Part shown: one piece after another, positions 1 to 8,554 of the stretch
Numbering within the stretch: the stretch's first letter is position 1
How the letters are laid out: each line of letters starts with the position of its first letter
Source of the DNA: Rhodocyclaceae bacterium
Lineage (GTDB): Bacteria > Pseudomonadota > Gammaproteobacteria > Burkholderiales > Rhodocyclaceae
DNA: 64,000 bases
Direction: 5' to 3'
NCBI GenBank assembly: GCA_016702335.1
Contig: JADJEF010000005.1
Coordinates: forward strand, 1-64,000
The notes under the pieces: model-generated
What the model was told of the DNA's origin: nothing
What the model saw: only the letters and a program-made list of their open reading frames with translations
Databases searched by the model: none
Position numbers and translations under genes: made by a program

Positions 1-423
1 GGTGTTGTTCGTGAGCGCGGTGCCCCACTTGGCGCTCACGCCCGTCCCGTCCGACTTGTAGACCGCGATGAGCGGCTTGGCGTCAGAGCCGGCCTGGATC
101 AGGAACTCACGGTCGGTGTTCGGGCTGGCCTTGTACTTCGTGAGGAAGCGGACCGTCCCGCCGTTCTGGATGGTGTGGCCGTTGAACCAGCCCGAGATCG
201 TCCAGTTACCCGTGAAGTTGAGGCCCGCCTCGTCGGTGCGCGTGAGGGCTTCGGACGACGCGGCAACGAAGTCGGTCGCATTGCCCTTCTTGCCGCTCCC
301 CGTGTACCCGACGGTGTTCACGTCGGTCATGTCGAACGCCCCGTGGGCGTCGTAGCGTGTACCGGAAGTTTCGTTGAACTCCCACCATGCGTTCAGGTTC
401 GTTCGGCCGGGGTTCGTTGCCAT
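1..423 (-). CDS. LamG/concanavalin-like virion protein, 3' part outside window
   Basis: The reading frame opens at an ATG at 423 and is still open at base 1, so about 141 N-terminal residues are visible. The start WWEFNETSGT, followed by TDFVAASSEALTR, NWTISGWFN and TVRFLTKY, is the usual pattern of LamG-like (concanavalin A-like) beta-sandwich domains in phage tail fibres and other virion surface proteins. The ATG lies 2 bases after the stop of the upstream gene, so it belongs to the same operon. A role in receptor or glycan binding is inferred from the family. Confidence 0.82.
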   Translation of the reverse strand, partial: MATNPGRTNLNAWWEFNETSGTRYDAHGAFDMTDVNTVGYTGSGKKGNATDFVAASSEALTRTDEAGLNFTGNWTISGWFNGHTIQNGGTVRFLTKYKASPNTDREFLIQAGSDAKPLIAVYKSDGTGVSAKWGTALTNNT

Positions 424-425
424 CT

Positions 426-1439
426 CTACACCACCGGCTCGATGTCGGCGTACCAGTCACGAGCACTGCCTTCGGGGTCGGACGAGCCGCTCCAGACCTT
501 CGTCCAGACCTCGCCCGTCAGCAGCACGCGCGCCGTCACGGCGTAGCCCCAGCCGCCAGGGCCGTCGTAGACGTCGATGGCGAGGGTGGCCGGGACGCGG
601 CTCGGAAGCGAGGCGCCAAAGTCTGCCCATCCCTCCGCCTGATCGTGCGGCTTGAGGGAAAGGTTCGAGTTCGTGTCCGCGCCATCGACGGCGGCCGTCC
701 AGGCGACCCCCTGGAAATAGCGCCCGCCATGGGCGCTCGCGTAGGCGTCCTGTAGGCTCGCCAGCGCACTCAGGCGGCCCTCGACCCACGAAGTCACGGC
801 CGAGCGCGCGGATGACGCGCTTCGCCCCCGTACGGCCACCGTGGCGGCCACCCACGGCGCCGAGGTGATCGTGGCGGCGGAAGGGTTGTCGCTGGCCGCT
901 TCGAGTTGCCGCTCACCGTAGCCGATCCCCACGCCGCCGCTGCCGCCCGAATTGGCGGTGCCGACCTGGGCGTAGTTCGCCGGAGGATTCGAAACGGCCT
1001 GCGCAACGTCCGTTCCGACGAGCGCCAACCAGCCATTCTTGTCGGAGCCCCAGGACGGCGTAAGGGACGGCGGATCGGGAACGGTGGAGCTTCCGGAGGC
1101 GGTGGCCGCCTCGATCTCTGGCGGGCTTGCGAAAGTGCCCTTTCCGATAATCCAGGACCGTGCCTGCATCTCCTCGGACGGAGTGGTAATAGTGATCGAG
1201 CTGCCGTTGGAAGAGGCAACTCGATAGCGAAGTTCACCCACCATCTCATTCTGGCTTGTCCGGCGGAGAAACACCTGCGTCCATCCCGCCGGCCATGTTG
1301 GGGTTGTGTTCCCGTCAAGCGCAACGAACACGATCAGCAAATCTCCGTCCGTCGGGGTATCGGAGAAGCTGATCGCGTGAGAAGTGTTGTTGGCCGTTGT
1401 CGCGGAGTTATTGCGGCCCAAAACGACCGGGAAGGGCAT
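426..1439 (-). CDS. Tail fibre or tail-tip structural protein
   Basis: 337 aa. The N-terminal 200 residues (TPTDGDLLIVFVALDG, WPAGWTQVF, ELRYRVA, SITITTPSEE) match a beta-rich domain that recurs in phage tail and adhesin proteins. The C-terminal 130 residues are not recognised and may be a second receptor-facing domain. A GGGGGC ribosome site precedes the ATG. It sits between small structural genes and the LamG gene. Function is inferred from position and domain style only. Confidence 0.72.
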   Translation of the reverse strand: MPFPVVLGRNNSATTANNTSHAISFSDTPTDGDLLIVFVALDGNTTPTWPAGWTQVFLRRTSQNEMVGELRYRVASSNGSSITITTPSEEMQARSWIIGKGTFASPPEIEAATASGSSTVPDPPSLTPSWGSDKNGWLALVGTDVAQAVSNPPANYAQVGTANSGGSGGVGIGYGERQLEAASDNPSAATITSAPWVAATVAVRGRSASSARSAVTSWVEGRLSALASLQDAYASAHGGRYFQGVAWTAAVDGADTNSNLSLKPHDQAEGWADFGASLPSRVPATLAIDVYDGPGGWGYAVTARVLLTGEVWTKVWSGSSDPEGSARDWYADIEPVV

Positions 1440-1451
1440 TAGTTGCCCCCT

Positions 1452-1886
1452 TTAGGCCACCGGAATGTAGAAGATTCCGTTCGCGGACCACTGGATGACC
1501 ACATCGCCACCAGACGTTGCCGTGTCCACGAGGTCGATGTAGGCCAGGAGCGGCGCGGCGGAGTCGGCGGCGTTGTAGATGTAAAGGACCGCCGCGACGA
1601 TCGTCTCCCCTGCCGCGAGGGCGGAGAATGTCACGTCGCCCGCGTCATACACCACCCTGTTGTTCGTGTCGTCTCGCGTGATCGCCTCGCCCGTAAGGGC
1701 TTGTCGAGAGTACCCGGACACCGTAATCTCATTCGACGCGGGCGTGAGGTCGGATACGAAGTCATGGTCAGGATCGAACGTATAACCGCTCTTGAGGAGG
1801 AGGCAGCGCACATCGGCCGGGGTGTCCAGGTTGATCGTTCCGTCAAGAATCTTTTCGAGGCCGGTGTTGTAGAGAGAGCTAGCCAT
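1452..1886 (-). CDS. Small virion protein, paralogue of the next upstream gene
   Basis: 144 aa. It shares its plan with the gene at 1896-2315: an N-terminal (K/E)ILDGTI-LDT segment, a PDHDFV(S/A)DL motif, a central DD(T/A)N(N/D)RV(V/L)(Y/V)DA(G/T)DVT motif and a C-terminal G(I/L)FYI. The two are tandem duplicates that have diverged. The type, beta-rich and about 140 aa, is common among phage tail-completion or decoration proteins. GGGGTG precedes the ATG. Confidence 0.75.
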   Translation of the reverse strand: MASSLYNTGLEKILDGTINLDTPADVRCLLLKSGYTFDPDHDFVSDLTPASNEITVSGYSRQALTGEAITRDDTNNRVVYDAGDVTFSALAAGETIVAAVLYIYNAADSAAPLLAYIDLVDTATSGGDVVIQWSANGIFYIPVA

Positions 1887-1895
1887 GAATCACCC

Positions 1896-2315
1896 CTAGA
1901 TGTAAAACAGCCCGAGCGCCGCCCATACGAGCGTGAGATCGGCGCCATTGGAAACGTAGGCCGTGGAGAACTTCCCAAAGTAGATGAGCGGAGACGTGGC
2001 GTCGTTCCCTGTGTCCTTGAAGACCACAACGCCATATACCGACCCCACGTCAGAGCCAAGGGCAGTCCAGGTGACGTCCGTGGCGTCCACAAGAACGCGG
2101 TCGTTCGCATCGTCCTTGGTAATCGTGATGGCGAGAGTCTTTCGGACGTAGCCCGTCCCGGCGCACTCATCTGCAACAAGGTCGGCCACGAAATCGTGAT
2201 CCGGGTTCTCGGTGTAGTCAGTGTCGATCAAGAGGGCCTTGATCGTATTTGTGTCAAGGTCGATGGTACCGTTGAGGATACCTTCCTTACCCGTGTTATA
2301 GACGAGAGTGGCCAT
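1896..2315 (-). CDS. Small virion protein, tandem paralogue
   Basis: 139 aa. Paralogue of 1452-1886, with matching NPDHDFVADL, DDANDRVLVDATDVTW and C-terminal LGLFYI segments. AGGAG lies 5 bases before the ATG. Duplicated small structural genes beside a tail-terminator-like gene suggest tail tube, tail tip or decoration subunits; the exact role is not visible. Confidence 0.75.
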   Translation of the reverse strand: MATLVYNTGKEGILNGTIDLDTNTIKALLIDTDYTENPDHDFVADLVADECAGTGYVRKTLAITITKDDANDRVLVDATDVTWTALGSDVGSVYGVVVFKDTGNDATSPLIYFGKFSTAYVSNGADLTLVWAALGLFYI

Positions 2316-2323
2316 TTCGGCTC

Positions 2324-2830
2324 CTAAACGAACGTGATTTCGCGCTGGACGGTAACGACCTTAGTGAGATCGGTCATCCATGCTTCGAGGTCTCCGAATA
2401 GGCCCGGCATAATCGACGCCCCGCTTGAAGGCCACGACACGACATGAATCACATCGGAATCGGTGAGCGTAAAGTGGACCTTGGAATCCAGCGCCTTCTT
2501 CACCGCCCAGGCGGTATCGCGAAAGGCGTCCTGAGATTCTGCCGGAGATTCGGCCATCGCGCGAAACCCCCTGATGAAGAAGGTGAAGCGATCCTCCACA
2601 ACCCCGTCGTTGAGAGAGTTGCCCGCCGTCTGAACCGCATTGCCCCCGAGCGGCTCCACGATCTGCCAGCCCTCCAGGAGATCGCCGTCCTCGGTCTCGG
2701 TGGTGAACTGTTCCAGGAAGTCGGGCCATGTCTCCAGCTCTGGGAGGTGGCCGACGACAACAACCCCAATGCCGTCAATGCCGGACAGTACCCCAGCCAG
2801 CTCCGTTGCAATCTCCCTCCACGGGTCCAT
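2324..2830 (-). CDS. Tail terminator-like protein
   Basis: 168 aa, acidic and without membrane segments. It follows the HK97-gp10-like gene in the order expected for siphoviruses (connector, gp10-like, tail terminator, tail protein). The size and the C-terminal strand-rich segment (TKVVTVQREITFV) fit minor tail or terminator proteins, but there is no diagnostic motif. GGGGGG precedes the ATG. Confidence 0.6.
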   Translation of the reverse strand: MDPWREIATELAGVLSGIDGIGVVVVGHLPELETWPDFLEQFTTETEDGDLLEGWQIVEPLGGNAVQTAGNSLNDGVVEDRFTFFIRGFRAMAESPAESQDAFRDTAWAVKKALDSKVHFTLTDSDVIHVVSWPSSGASIMPGLFGDLEAWMTDLTKVVTVQREITFV

Positions 2831-2839
2831 GATTCCCCC

Positions 2840-3298
2840 CTACGCCCCAAACATATGACGCCTAAGCGCCGCGATGAAGTATGCCTCGTGAGCCACCATG
2901 GCCGGTCTGAGGAACGGCCGGGGGGCGATTCCCCTGACGGCGATCTTCCGCCGAATGGCGTCCTCGGCCTCGACCGGGATGTCATGGCGAGCCATCCAGC
3001 GAAGCAGTTCGCCCTTGGGTGGCATCGGGCCGCCAGGCTTGCGCCCGTATTCCATGGCCAGGGCGTACGGAAGGGGGCTGAAGACGCGCCCCCAAACGAC
3101 GTTCTCTGTCCCCCACGTGTCCCAGGTAATGGATGCGGCGAGCGCCCCAGTGTCCCTCGGGGCGTCCCTGGTGGCCATCGAGGCGATCTTGGCGGCTGTT
3201 TCGTCCACGGCGGCCGATGCTCGCCTGGCAAGCTCGGGGCCGGTGAGACGGTGGAACTTCCCAAGCTGCCTGGTATCTACTGAGATCGCAATGATCAT
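2840..3298 (-). CDS. HK97 gp10-like neck/head-tail joining protein
   Basis: 152 aa. The segments RDAPRDTGALAASI, PYALAMEYG and APRPFLRPAMVAHE are the hallmark blocks of the HK97-gp10 family (ApxDTGxLrxSI, YAxxvEfG, pxPFlrPA). These proteins join the filled head to the tail. It lies between the connector and the tail-terminator-like gene, as expected. Confidence 0.86.
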   Translation of the reverse strand: MIIAISVDTRQLGKFHRLTGPELARRASAAVDETAAKIASMATRDAPRDTGALAASITWDTWGTENVVWGRVFSPLPYALAMEYGRKPGGPMPPKGELLRWMARHDIPVEAEDAIRRKIAVRGIAPRPFLRPAMVAHEAYFIAALRRHMFGA

Positions 3299-3300
3299 GG

Positions 3301-4131
3301 CTACCCACTTAGGCTCGAACGGCGCCTTCGTTCGTGAGTGAGATAGGTACCATCAAACCCTGGGACACCGTCCCAGTCGAAGATCGCGCTGGCAGCAGGG
3401 GCATCACCGCCGGTGGCGGCGGGCGAGGTGCCGATGCTTCCGCTACCCAGCCCGACGTGCGCCCTGTAGCGCCCCTCCCAGTACTTCGCCGCCTCCAGCC
3501 ACCTGCTCTGTGCATCCCCGTAGCGGACCCCCGTAGAGCGAATCTGCCCGTCATGGGAGGCCGCCGAACGGGAGGCCGCTACGAGACATGCGTAAGATGC
3601 GGCCAAATCAAGTACTGCCGAGTAATCCTGTACTGGGATAGTGTTAACATCACCGCCGAGAACGTGGGGCGTCGTGAGGACGACCCTCACCACCTCCCCG
3701 GCATCCGGCGCACTGTTGAGCATGTGAAGATAGGTTGTCGTTGCGGTCTGGTACTCGCGCCAGTCGCGCTGAGGGTCCAGGAGCGACGGCCAGTTGGATT
3801 CGTCGGGCGCGTCGAGCGCGGGGAACTCCACCTCCCTGACCGACGAGAAGCCGGTGACCCAGTCCTCGATAGCGGCGAGGTCGAAGTACGGGAGTCCGGC
3901 GCCATCGAGGTCTGCCACCACCACGTGCGGGGTGCTGCGAGAGTAGTCACGCACGGCGTTCTGGATAGCGAGGTCGATCGCCGTCTCTGGGACGAATGGC
4001 TTGCTTTCGTTCTCGTCCTGGATGCGGATACGCACCCCGGCGATGGCGGCAGGCGGAGACGGACCCACCGGGACGTGCCGGAGCGCAACCGTGGGCTCCG
4101 GGAATGTGAGATCAAGCCCCGGTGGGTTCAT
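3301..4131 (-). CDS. Head-tail connector/adaptor protein
   Basis: 276 aa. A central helical part (PETAIDLAIQNAVRDYSR and VQDYSAVLDLAASYACLVAAS) resembles phage connector proteins that dock under the portal. It lies between the capsid decoration genes and the gp10-like gene. The C terminus is Gly/Ala/Ser-rich and ends with a basic stretch. The family call rests mostly on gene order. Confidence 0.62.
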   Translation of the reverse strand: MNPPGLDLTFPEPTVALRHVPVGPSPPAAIAGVRIRIQDENESKPFVPETAIDLAIQNAVRDYSRSTPHVVVADLDGAGLPYFDLAAIEDWVTGFSSVREVEFPALDAPDESNWPSLLDPQRDWREYQTATTTYLHMLNSAPDAGEVVRVVLTTPHVLGGDVNTIPVQDYSAVLDLAASYACLVAASRSAASHDGQIRSTGVRYGDAQSRWLEAAKYWEGRYRAHVGLGSGSIGTSPAATGGDAPAASAIFDWDGVPGFDGTYLTHERRRRSSLSG

Positions 4132-4134
4132 CTA

Positions 4135-4533
4135 CTACGCACCAACGTAGGTGATCAGCCAGGCCCCGGCACCGATCAGAACGCCATCGCCGACATCCTC
4201 GACCTGGAAAATGAGGCTCTGCCCGGCGGCTACGGCCGTGCCGGCTGCTGGCACGTCGAGTGAAACCGGTGTCCCGGCTACGAGGTCAACACCAGTGGGG
4301 AGGTCGTAGTTGCCGATCTCGGCCGGCGTGCCGTCGTAGAGTAGAACGTTGAGATTCTTCGTGTCGGTGTCGTTGCCCGTCGTGGCCAGCGTCGGCAGGA
4401 ACCGAACGGCGGTCACCTTGCACTTATACGGGGCGTACCAGGCGGCAGTGAGGACTGTGTCCGTCGCCGCGAGTACTGGGGCCACATTGAGCTGGGCGAT
4501 GTGATCGCCAGGAATGTCGTGAAGAGTCAGCAT
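4135..4533 (-). CDS. Candidate capsid decoration protein, copy 2
   Basis: 132 aa. It is a close paralogue of 4537-4932: both begin LTLHDIPGDH, share WYAPYKCKVTAVRFLPTLA and GTPAEIGNYDLPTG, and end LITYVG or LVTYVG. Position directly after the major capsid protein suggests a capsid-binding decoration or spike-like beta protein. GGAGG lies 7 bases before the ATG. Confidence 0.7.
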   Translation of the reverse strand: MLTLHDIPGDHIAQLNVAPVLAATDTVLTAAWYAPYKCKVTAVRFLPTLATTGNDTDTKNLNVLLYDGTPAEIGNYDLPTGVDLVAGTPVSLDVPAAGTAVAAGQSLIFQVEDVGDGVLIGAGAWLITYVGA

Positions 4534-4536
4534 GGT

Positions 4537-4932
4537 CTAGCCTCCGACGTAGGTAACGAGCCAAGTCCCGGCGCCCACGAGGACGCCCGTGCCGACCTTC
4601 TCGACCTCGAAGCGCAGGCACTGGCCGGCGGCCATGGCCGTCTCGGCTGGCACGTCGAGGGCCACCGGCGTGCCAGCGACCAGGTTGGTGCCGGTCGGCA
4701 AGTCGTAGTTGCCAATCTCGGCCGGGGTGCCGTCATCCAGGATAACGTTGAGGTTCTTGGTGTTTGTGGTGTTCCCCGTGGTGGCCAGCGTCGGTAGGAA
4801 CCGGACGGCCGTGACCTTGCACTTGTAGGGTGCATACCACGTACCGACGAAGACGGTTGCGGTGGCGGCCAGGCAGGGCTCAACCGGAATCTGCGCGAGG
4901 TGATCACCGGGGATGTCGTGGAGTGTAAGCAC
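4537..4932 (-). CDS. Candidate capsid decoration protein, copy 1
   Basis: 131 aa, GTG start with GGGAG upstream. First gene after the major capsid protein; tandem paralogue of 4135-4533. Beta-rich, no Cys pairs or membrane segments. A decoration role is inferred from position and from the fact that duplicated decoration genes are common next to capsid genes. Confidence 0.68.
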   Translation of the reverse strand: MLTLHDIPGDHLAQIPVEPCLAATATVFVGTWYAPYKCKVTAVRFLPTLATTGNTTNTKNLNVILDDGTPAEIGNYDLPTGTNLVAGTPVALDVPAETAMAAGQCLRFEVEKVGTGVLVGAGTWLVTYVGG

Positions 4933-4951
4933 TGGATTCTCCCTTGAGAAG

Positions 4952-4980
4952 AGGGGTGGCGGGCGATTCCCGCCACCCCT
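4952..4980 (-). terminator. Hairpin after the capsid gene
   Basis: Perfect 12-bp inverted repeat (AGGGGTGGCGGG and its complement) with a 5-base loop, lying between the capsid fusion gene and the decoration genes. On the minus strand it is followed by CTTCTC, so the U-tract is weak. It may act as a partial terminator that lowers expression downstream of the capsid gene, or as an mRNA-stabilising 3' end. Confidence 0.6.
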
Positions 4981-4998
4981 GGATGATCAGTCGGAAAA

Positions 4999-7302
4999 CT
5001 AGGCAAGCTCGTTGCAGTAGACACCACGGTGATCGAGCACGCCTACGCCCCAGAACATTCGCACCTTGTAGGTGATCTTGTCGGCGGTGAAGGCGGCACC
5101 GTTGTTGTTGCCCAGGTCCTGCACGAACAGCTCGGGAGCCTGGCGCCCGTTGAAGAAGCCGACGACGAGCATGTCCACGAGCGACGGGTTGGCAGTGGCG
5201 AACCAGTTGTTGTTCCCGGCGGCGGAGAGCTTGTCGTAGACCGTCACGCCAATGCCGCTCTCGGCGAAGGCGTACGGATCGAGACCGTTGTACGCATCCA
5301 TCTGTCGAACGGGCGTTGCGCCGTTGTAGATGGGCGTGTTCGAGGCGCCGAACCTAGTGCTCGGGCTGAGCAGGGCCTTCGCTCGAAGCTCCATCGCCGG
5401 ATTGACGATGATCTGGGTGATCTTGTTGCGCGGGCCGAGGAACTCGGTCGAGGGCGCACCGTACGGCTTCTGGAGCCGCATGGCCACCTGCGTGTCGTTC
5501 ATGCCGGTGACCGTGAGGTCCTTCGTGCTCTTGTTGGCGTGGGTGGCGTGGTAGAGCGCGAGACCGTCATAGGTCGTCACATCGGTGAGGCCCTCGGTTG
5601 TGATCGTATCCATGACCGACTCAAAGAGCGTACGGACGGAGGCGTAGGCCATCGCGTCCGGGATGCGCTTGAGCTGGGTGAGGTAGTCGTTCGCGACGGC
5701 CTCAAGGGTGAGCTGCTCCAAACCACCGTACTTCGCGATCGAGTAGCTAGCCTTCTCGTCGCCAGGAGTGGTCAGGAAGCCGTATGGCTGACCTTCCCCA
5801 ACCGTTGGGATGTTGTCGTACTGGCCCATGCGAACCCAGTTGTGCGTGCGGAAGTCCGACACGCTCTGGACCTCGGTCGCGAACTTTCGCCAATCACTGT
5901 AGGGTAGGTCGGCGAAGACCTTGAGCAGGCGCATGTGCATCACGTCGGCGAACAAGTTACCGAACGTGGCCGTAGAGACGGCCTCCTGGATACGACGGCC
6001 GTCACGCTCGGAGTCGTAGGGCTGCTGGAGCGCCTGCATGATCTCGTAGGCGTTCACGTCGGGCCAGTAGCGCCCGGCGTTCGACGGGTGAGAGATGAAC
6101 GCCTCCTTGATGGAGCGGAACGGCTGCGCGCCGTTGACCGGGGCTCCGTCGAAGGTCGCCATCAGGGCATCCCGATAGTTGTCCACCGGCTGGTGCGTGC
6201 GGAGATCGGCGGGCGTTCCGGCCGGGTTCACCGGGTTGAGGGCGGCCACGAAGTCGCGCTCGCGCTGGATCATCGTCGGCACGTCGTCGGCCGTGAGAGC
6301 GCCGGCCTCAAGGAGGCGGGTCATCGTCTCGCGGGCGCGGTCCACGGAGGCCGTCGGAAGTCCCTCGGCGGCGCCGAGCGAAGCCTCGATGAGGTCGCGA
6401 CCGCGCTGTAGGTACAGCTCCGCTTCGAGGTTGGCGATGCGCTCCTCGGCGGCGCTGAGCACCCCCTGGACGGCCTCGGAGATGTCATTCGGATTGCGAC
6501 CTCCGCCCGAGCTGGCGGTGGCGCCCTCGGTGACGTCCGCTTCCGGTGCTGCCGGCGCATCGTCGTCGTCGTCGTCGTACTCGTCATCCGCCTCGTTCTC
6601 GGCCTCGTAGGCGTCGATGAGGGACTGCCGGAAAGCGTCGTTGGCGCGATTGGCGGCGGACGTGGCCGCTTCGTCAATCATCGCGCGAATCTGGTCTGGC
6701 GTAAGACCCTCGGCCGCCGCCTGGGCGGTCGCGTTGGGATCAACTACTGGTGCGGGCATGCTAGAACCTCCGTGGTTACTTTCTAGGACATCTCTAAGCT
6801 CACCGCCGGCAGATGGTTCAGAGACCAAATCGACGGTGCGGACAAACTCGAAGCCGTTCACATCCTTGACAGCCCGGCCATCAACCGTCACGGGGGTGAA
6901 GGAAGACGCGCGGGCGTTGATCGACAGACCCGCGAAATCCCTTCGCCCCGCACCCCACGCCTCAAGCATGGTCTCGCGAAGGTCGGGCTTACAAACCACC
7001 ATGTCGGCATCGAGCCGAAGGCGGCCATCCGGGTCGGTGGCGACGTGGACCTTCTCGTAGAACACCGCCTTATTCGCGACGGACCCGCCGGGGCGCTGAG
7101 CGGCCTCGTAGTCGGTCGGATGATCGACGTGGCCCCACTTCCCCTCGAACATGGAACCCGCTTCCTGAATCAGCTTGCGCGAGTAGCGCCAGCCGTTCTT
7201 GGAAACACCTTCGCGAAGAAGGGTCACTCGCCATCGCTTCCCCGTTCGGGGTGCGACGTTACGAATGATCTCTGCGCCTTCGAAGATCAGATTGGGGTCC
7301 AT
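4999..7302 (-). CDS. Prohead protease-scaffold-major capsid protein fusion
   Basis: 767 aa in one open frame. Residues 1-175 resemble a prohead protease of the T4-gp21/Mu-protease type: GHVDHP (His58, His61), GLSINA (Ser127) and TVDLVSEPSAGG (Asp158). Residues about 182-370 are scaffold-like, with a long acidic Asp/Glu tract and a heptad-like helix (AAEERIANLEAELYLQR). The rest resembles Mu gpT-type capsid proteins (VGEGQPYGF, YGGLEQLTLEAVANDYL, IIVNPAMELRAKAL, APELFVQDLG). An internal ATG at 6759 has a strong GGAGGT, so a scaffold-capsid product may also be made alone. Similar protease-capsid fusions have been annotated in other phages. A lost stop codon at the protease-scaffold junction cannot be excluded from sequence alone. 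Confidence 0.88.
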   Translation of the reverse strand: MDPNLIFEGAEIIRNVAPRTGKRWRVTLLREGVSKNGWRYSRKLIQEAGSMFEGKWGHVDHPTDYEAAQRPGGSVANKAVFYEKVHVATDPDGRLRLDADMVVCKPDLRETMLEAWGAGRRDFAGLSINARASSFTPVTVDGRAVKDVNGFEFVRTVDLVSEPSAGGELRDVLESNHGGSSMPAPVVDPNATAQAAAEGLTPDQIRAMIDEAATSAANRANDAFRQSLIDAYEAENEADDEYDDDDDDAPAAPEADVTEGATASSGGGRNPNDISEAVQGVLSAAEERIANLEAELYLQRGRDLIEASLGAAEGLPTASVDRARETMTRLLEAGALTADDVPTMIQRERDFVAALNPVNPAGTPADLRTHQPVDNYRDALMATFDGAPVNGAQPFRSIKEAFISHPSNAGRYWPDVNAYEIMQALQQPYDSERDGRRIQEAVSTATFGNLFADVMHMRLLKVFADLPYSDWRKFATEVQSVSDFRTHNWVRMGQYDNIPTVGEGQPYGFLTTPGDEKASYSIAKYGGLEQLTLEAVANDYLTQLKRIPDAMAYASVRTLFESVMDTITTEGLTDVTTYDGLALYHATHANKSTKDLTVTGMNDTQVAMRLQKPYGAPSTEFLGPRNKITQIIVNPAMELRAKALLSPSTRFGASNTPIYNGATPVRQMDAYNGLDPYAFAESGIGVTVYDKLSAAGNNNWFATANPSLVDMLVVGFFNGRQAPELFVQDLGNNNGAAFTADKITYKVRMFWGVGVLDHRGVYCNELA
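6757..6771 (-). promoter_or_regulatory. Internal ribosome binding site and start inside the capsid fusion
   Basis: GGAGGT lies 6 bases before an in-frame ATG (codon 182 of the fusion), exactly at the protease-scaffold boundary. This resembles the nested scaffold start of lambda C/Nu3. It predicts a second product of about 586 aa that lacks the protease and would be made in excess. Confidence 0.7.
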
Positions 7303-7312
7303 TCATACCTCA

Positions 7313-7345
7313 ACAAAAGAGCCCCCGCCGCAAGGGCAGAGGCTC
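7313..7345 (-). terminator. Rho-independent terminator-like hairpin before the capsid gene
   Basis: On the minus strand a GAGCC...GGCTC stem with GC-rich inner pairs is followed by TTTTG. It lies after the zinc-ribbon gene and before the capsid fusion, whose own GAGG ribosome site follows within a few bases. It may separate the portal-side transcript from the capsid transcript. Confidence 0.55.
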
Positions 7346-7377
7346 GGTGGCCATGGTGATGGTGAGTCTATGCTGCG

Positions 7378-7572
7378 TTATGTCGCTGCACCAACTCTAC
7401 CTTCAAGCTCAACCATTCGGCGCTCTCCGTCCACGATGACGATGACGCGCTGCTTGCACCGCCGACACAAGATCGCCGCACGCAGGCCGTTCGGGGTCGT
7501 CATCTGGGCGACGATCTTGCCACATCCAGGGCAGACGATGGGCGGAATGCAATCAAAGACGCTAGACATCAT
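7378..7572 (-). CDS. Small zinc-ribbon protein (Com-like)
   Basis: 64 aa, from an ATG that overlaps the end of the MuF-like gene. It has two CxxC knuckles (CPGCGK and CRRCKQ) separated by 18 residues, the pattern of Com-like zinc-finger proteins of Mu-type phages and other phage zinc ribbons. Nucleic-acid binding is likely; a regulatory role like that of Mu Com is only an analogy. A longer upstream start would add 39 residues that look like out-of-frame translation. Confidence 0.65.
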   Translation of the reverse strand: MMSSVFDCIPPIVCPGCGKIVAQMTTPNGLRAAILCRRCKQRVIVIVDGERRMVELEGRVGAAT

Positions 7573-8554
7573 AGTACTCAAGGTTCTGCGCATCCCTGGC
7601 GATCCCGAGATCGGCCTCCAGGCTGCGCTGCCAGTCCTGGGCGATCCTCGCACGCTCCCGATCTGCAAGGCGATTGCCAATGGTGGCATCGTACTCGTTG
7701 GCCCCGGCCGGGATCAGAACGACGGTGCAGGTGCAGTTGACGACCTGGCTCGCCGGCAGACGCGAGTCGTGAGGTCCAAACGCCTTGTACTTGAGCCCCT
7801 TCTTGTCCGCCCATTCGAAGTCGCTGTTCACGGGGACCGTCTTCCCATGAAGGGCACGGTGCTCAGGGCGAGGGTCCTTGCCGCCGCCTCCGTGAAGCCA
7901 CATCTTCGTCGCGCCGGGCAAAAAGGTGGACGACTGCTTCATCCGCTCGGCATGCGACAGATTGGACGCGCGTAGCCCCTCGGAGCGGTAGATTCGCTCC
8001 GCCTGCGAGGCGATGCTTCCCCAGTGCGTTCGGCGCGGGTCGGTCTCCAGGACCCTGCCGATCTCTAGCTGGGCCTCCCAGGGCGTCTGCTGCCCCATGG
8101 CGGCTCGGAACATCACTCCGTGGAGCTGCTGCCGCGCCGAGGCGGATACGCCCTGAACGAGCGACATGCTGTACTGCTGCGCGAACTGGACGTGAAGAGG
8201 GTCGAGACCGGGCAGCTCGATGCGAAGGCCGGCGGCGGAAAGCTCCGCCGGAAGGCGCTCGGCACCCATGCCCATCATACCGCGAACGTGCTGCTCGATC
8301 CCCTGGCGCAGCCGCGCGTTTAGCCTGGCCGTTACGAGGTCCGTTGCGTCGAGAAGCTCTCGAATGTGGGCGGCCTGAACGGATGTGCTGCCGTGGCGTA
8401 GGATGATGCGTTCCAGCTCGTCCCGAAGCTCGATGCGTGACGCCTTGATGGCCACGAGCGCCTCGCCCACCGCCGCCCTGTTGACCGCGTGGAGCTGACG
8501 CTGAATGCGCGCAACCTCTCGCTGATGCTTCTTGATGTTAATTGGGGTAGCCAT
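7562..8554 (-). CDS. MuF-like/SPP1 gp7-like head morphogenesis protein
   Basis: 330 aa. The C-terminal region carries the family signature: an arginine/serine helix (SQAERIYRSEGLRASN), HRALHGKTVPV, then RLPASQVVNCTCTV. These belong to the phage Mu F/SPP1 gp7 minor head proteins that bind the portal and are packaged or ejected. The ATG overlaps the upstream stop (TAATG), so translation is coupled. The usual portal-MuF neighbourhood is interrupted here by five KHPRD-motif genes. Confidence 0.86.
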   Translation of the reverse strand: MATPINIKKHQREVARIQRQLHAVNRAAVGEALVAIKASRIELRDELERIILRHGSTSVQAAHIRELLDATDLVTARLNARLRQGIEQHVRGMMGMGAERLPAELSAAGLRIELPGLDPLHVQFAQQYSMSLVQGVSASARQQLHGVMFRAAMGQQTPWEAQLEIGRVLETDPRRTHWGSIASQAERIYRSEGLRASNLSHAERMKQSSTFLPGATKMWLHGGGGKDPRPEHRALHGKTVPVNSDFEWADKKGLKYKAFGPHDSRLPASQVVNCTCTVVLIPAGANEYDATIGNRLADRERARIAQDWQRSLEADLGIARDAQNLEYYDV

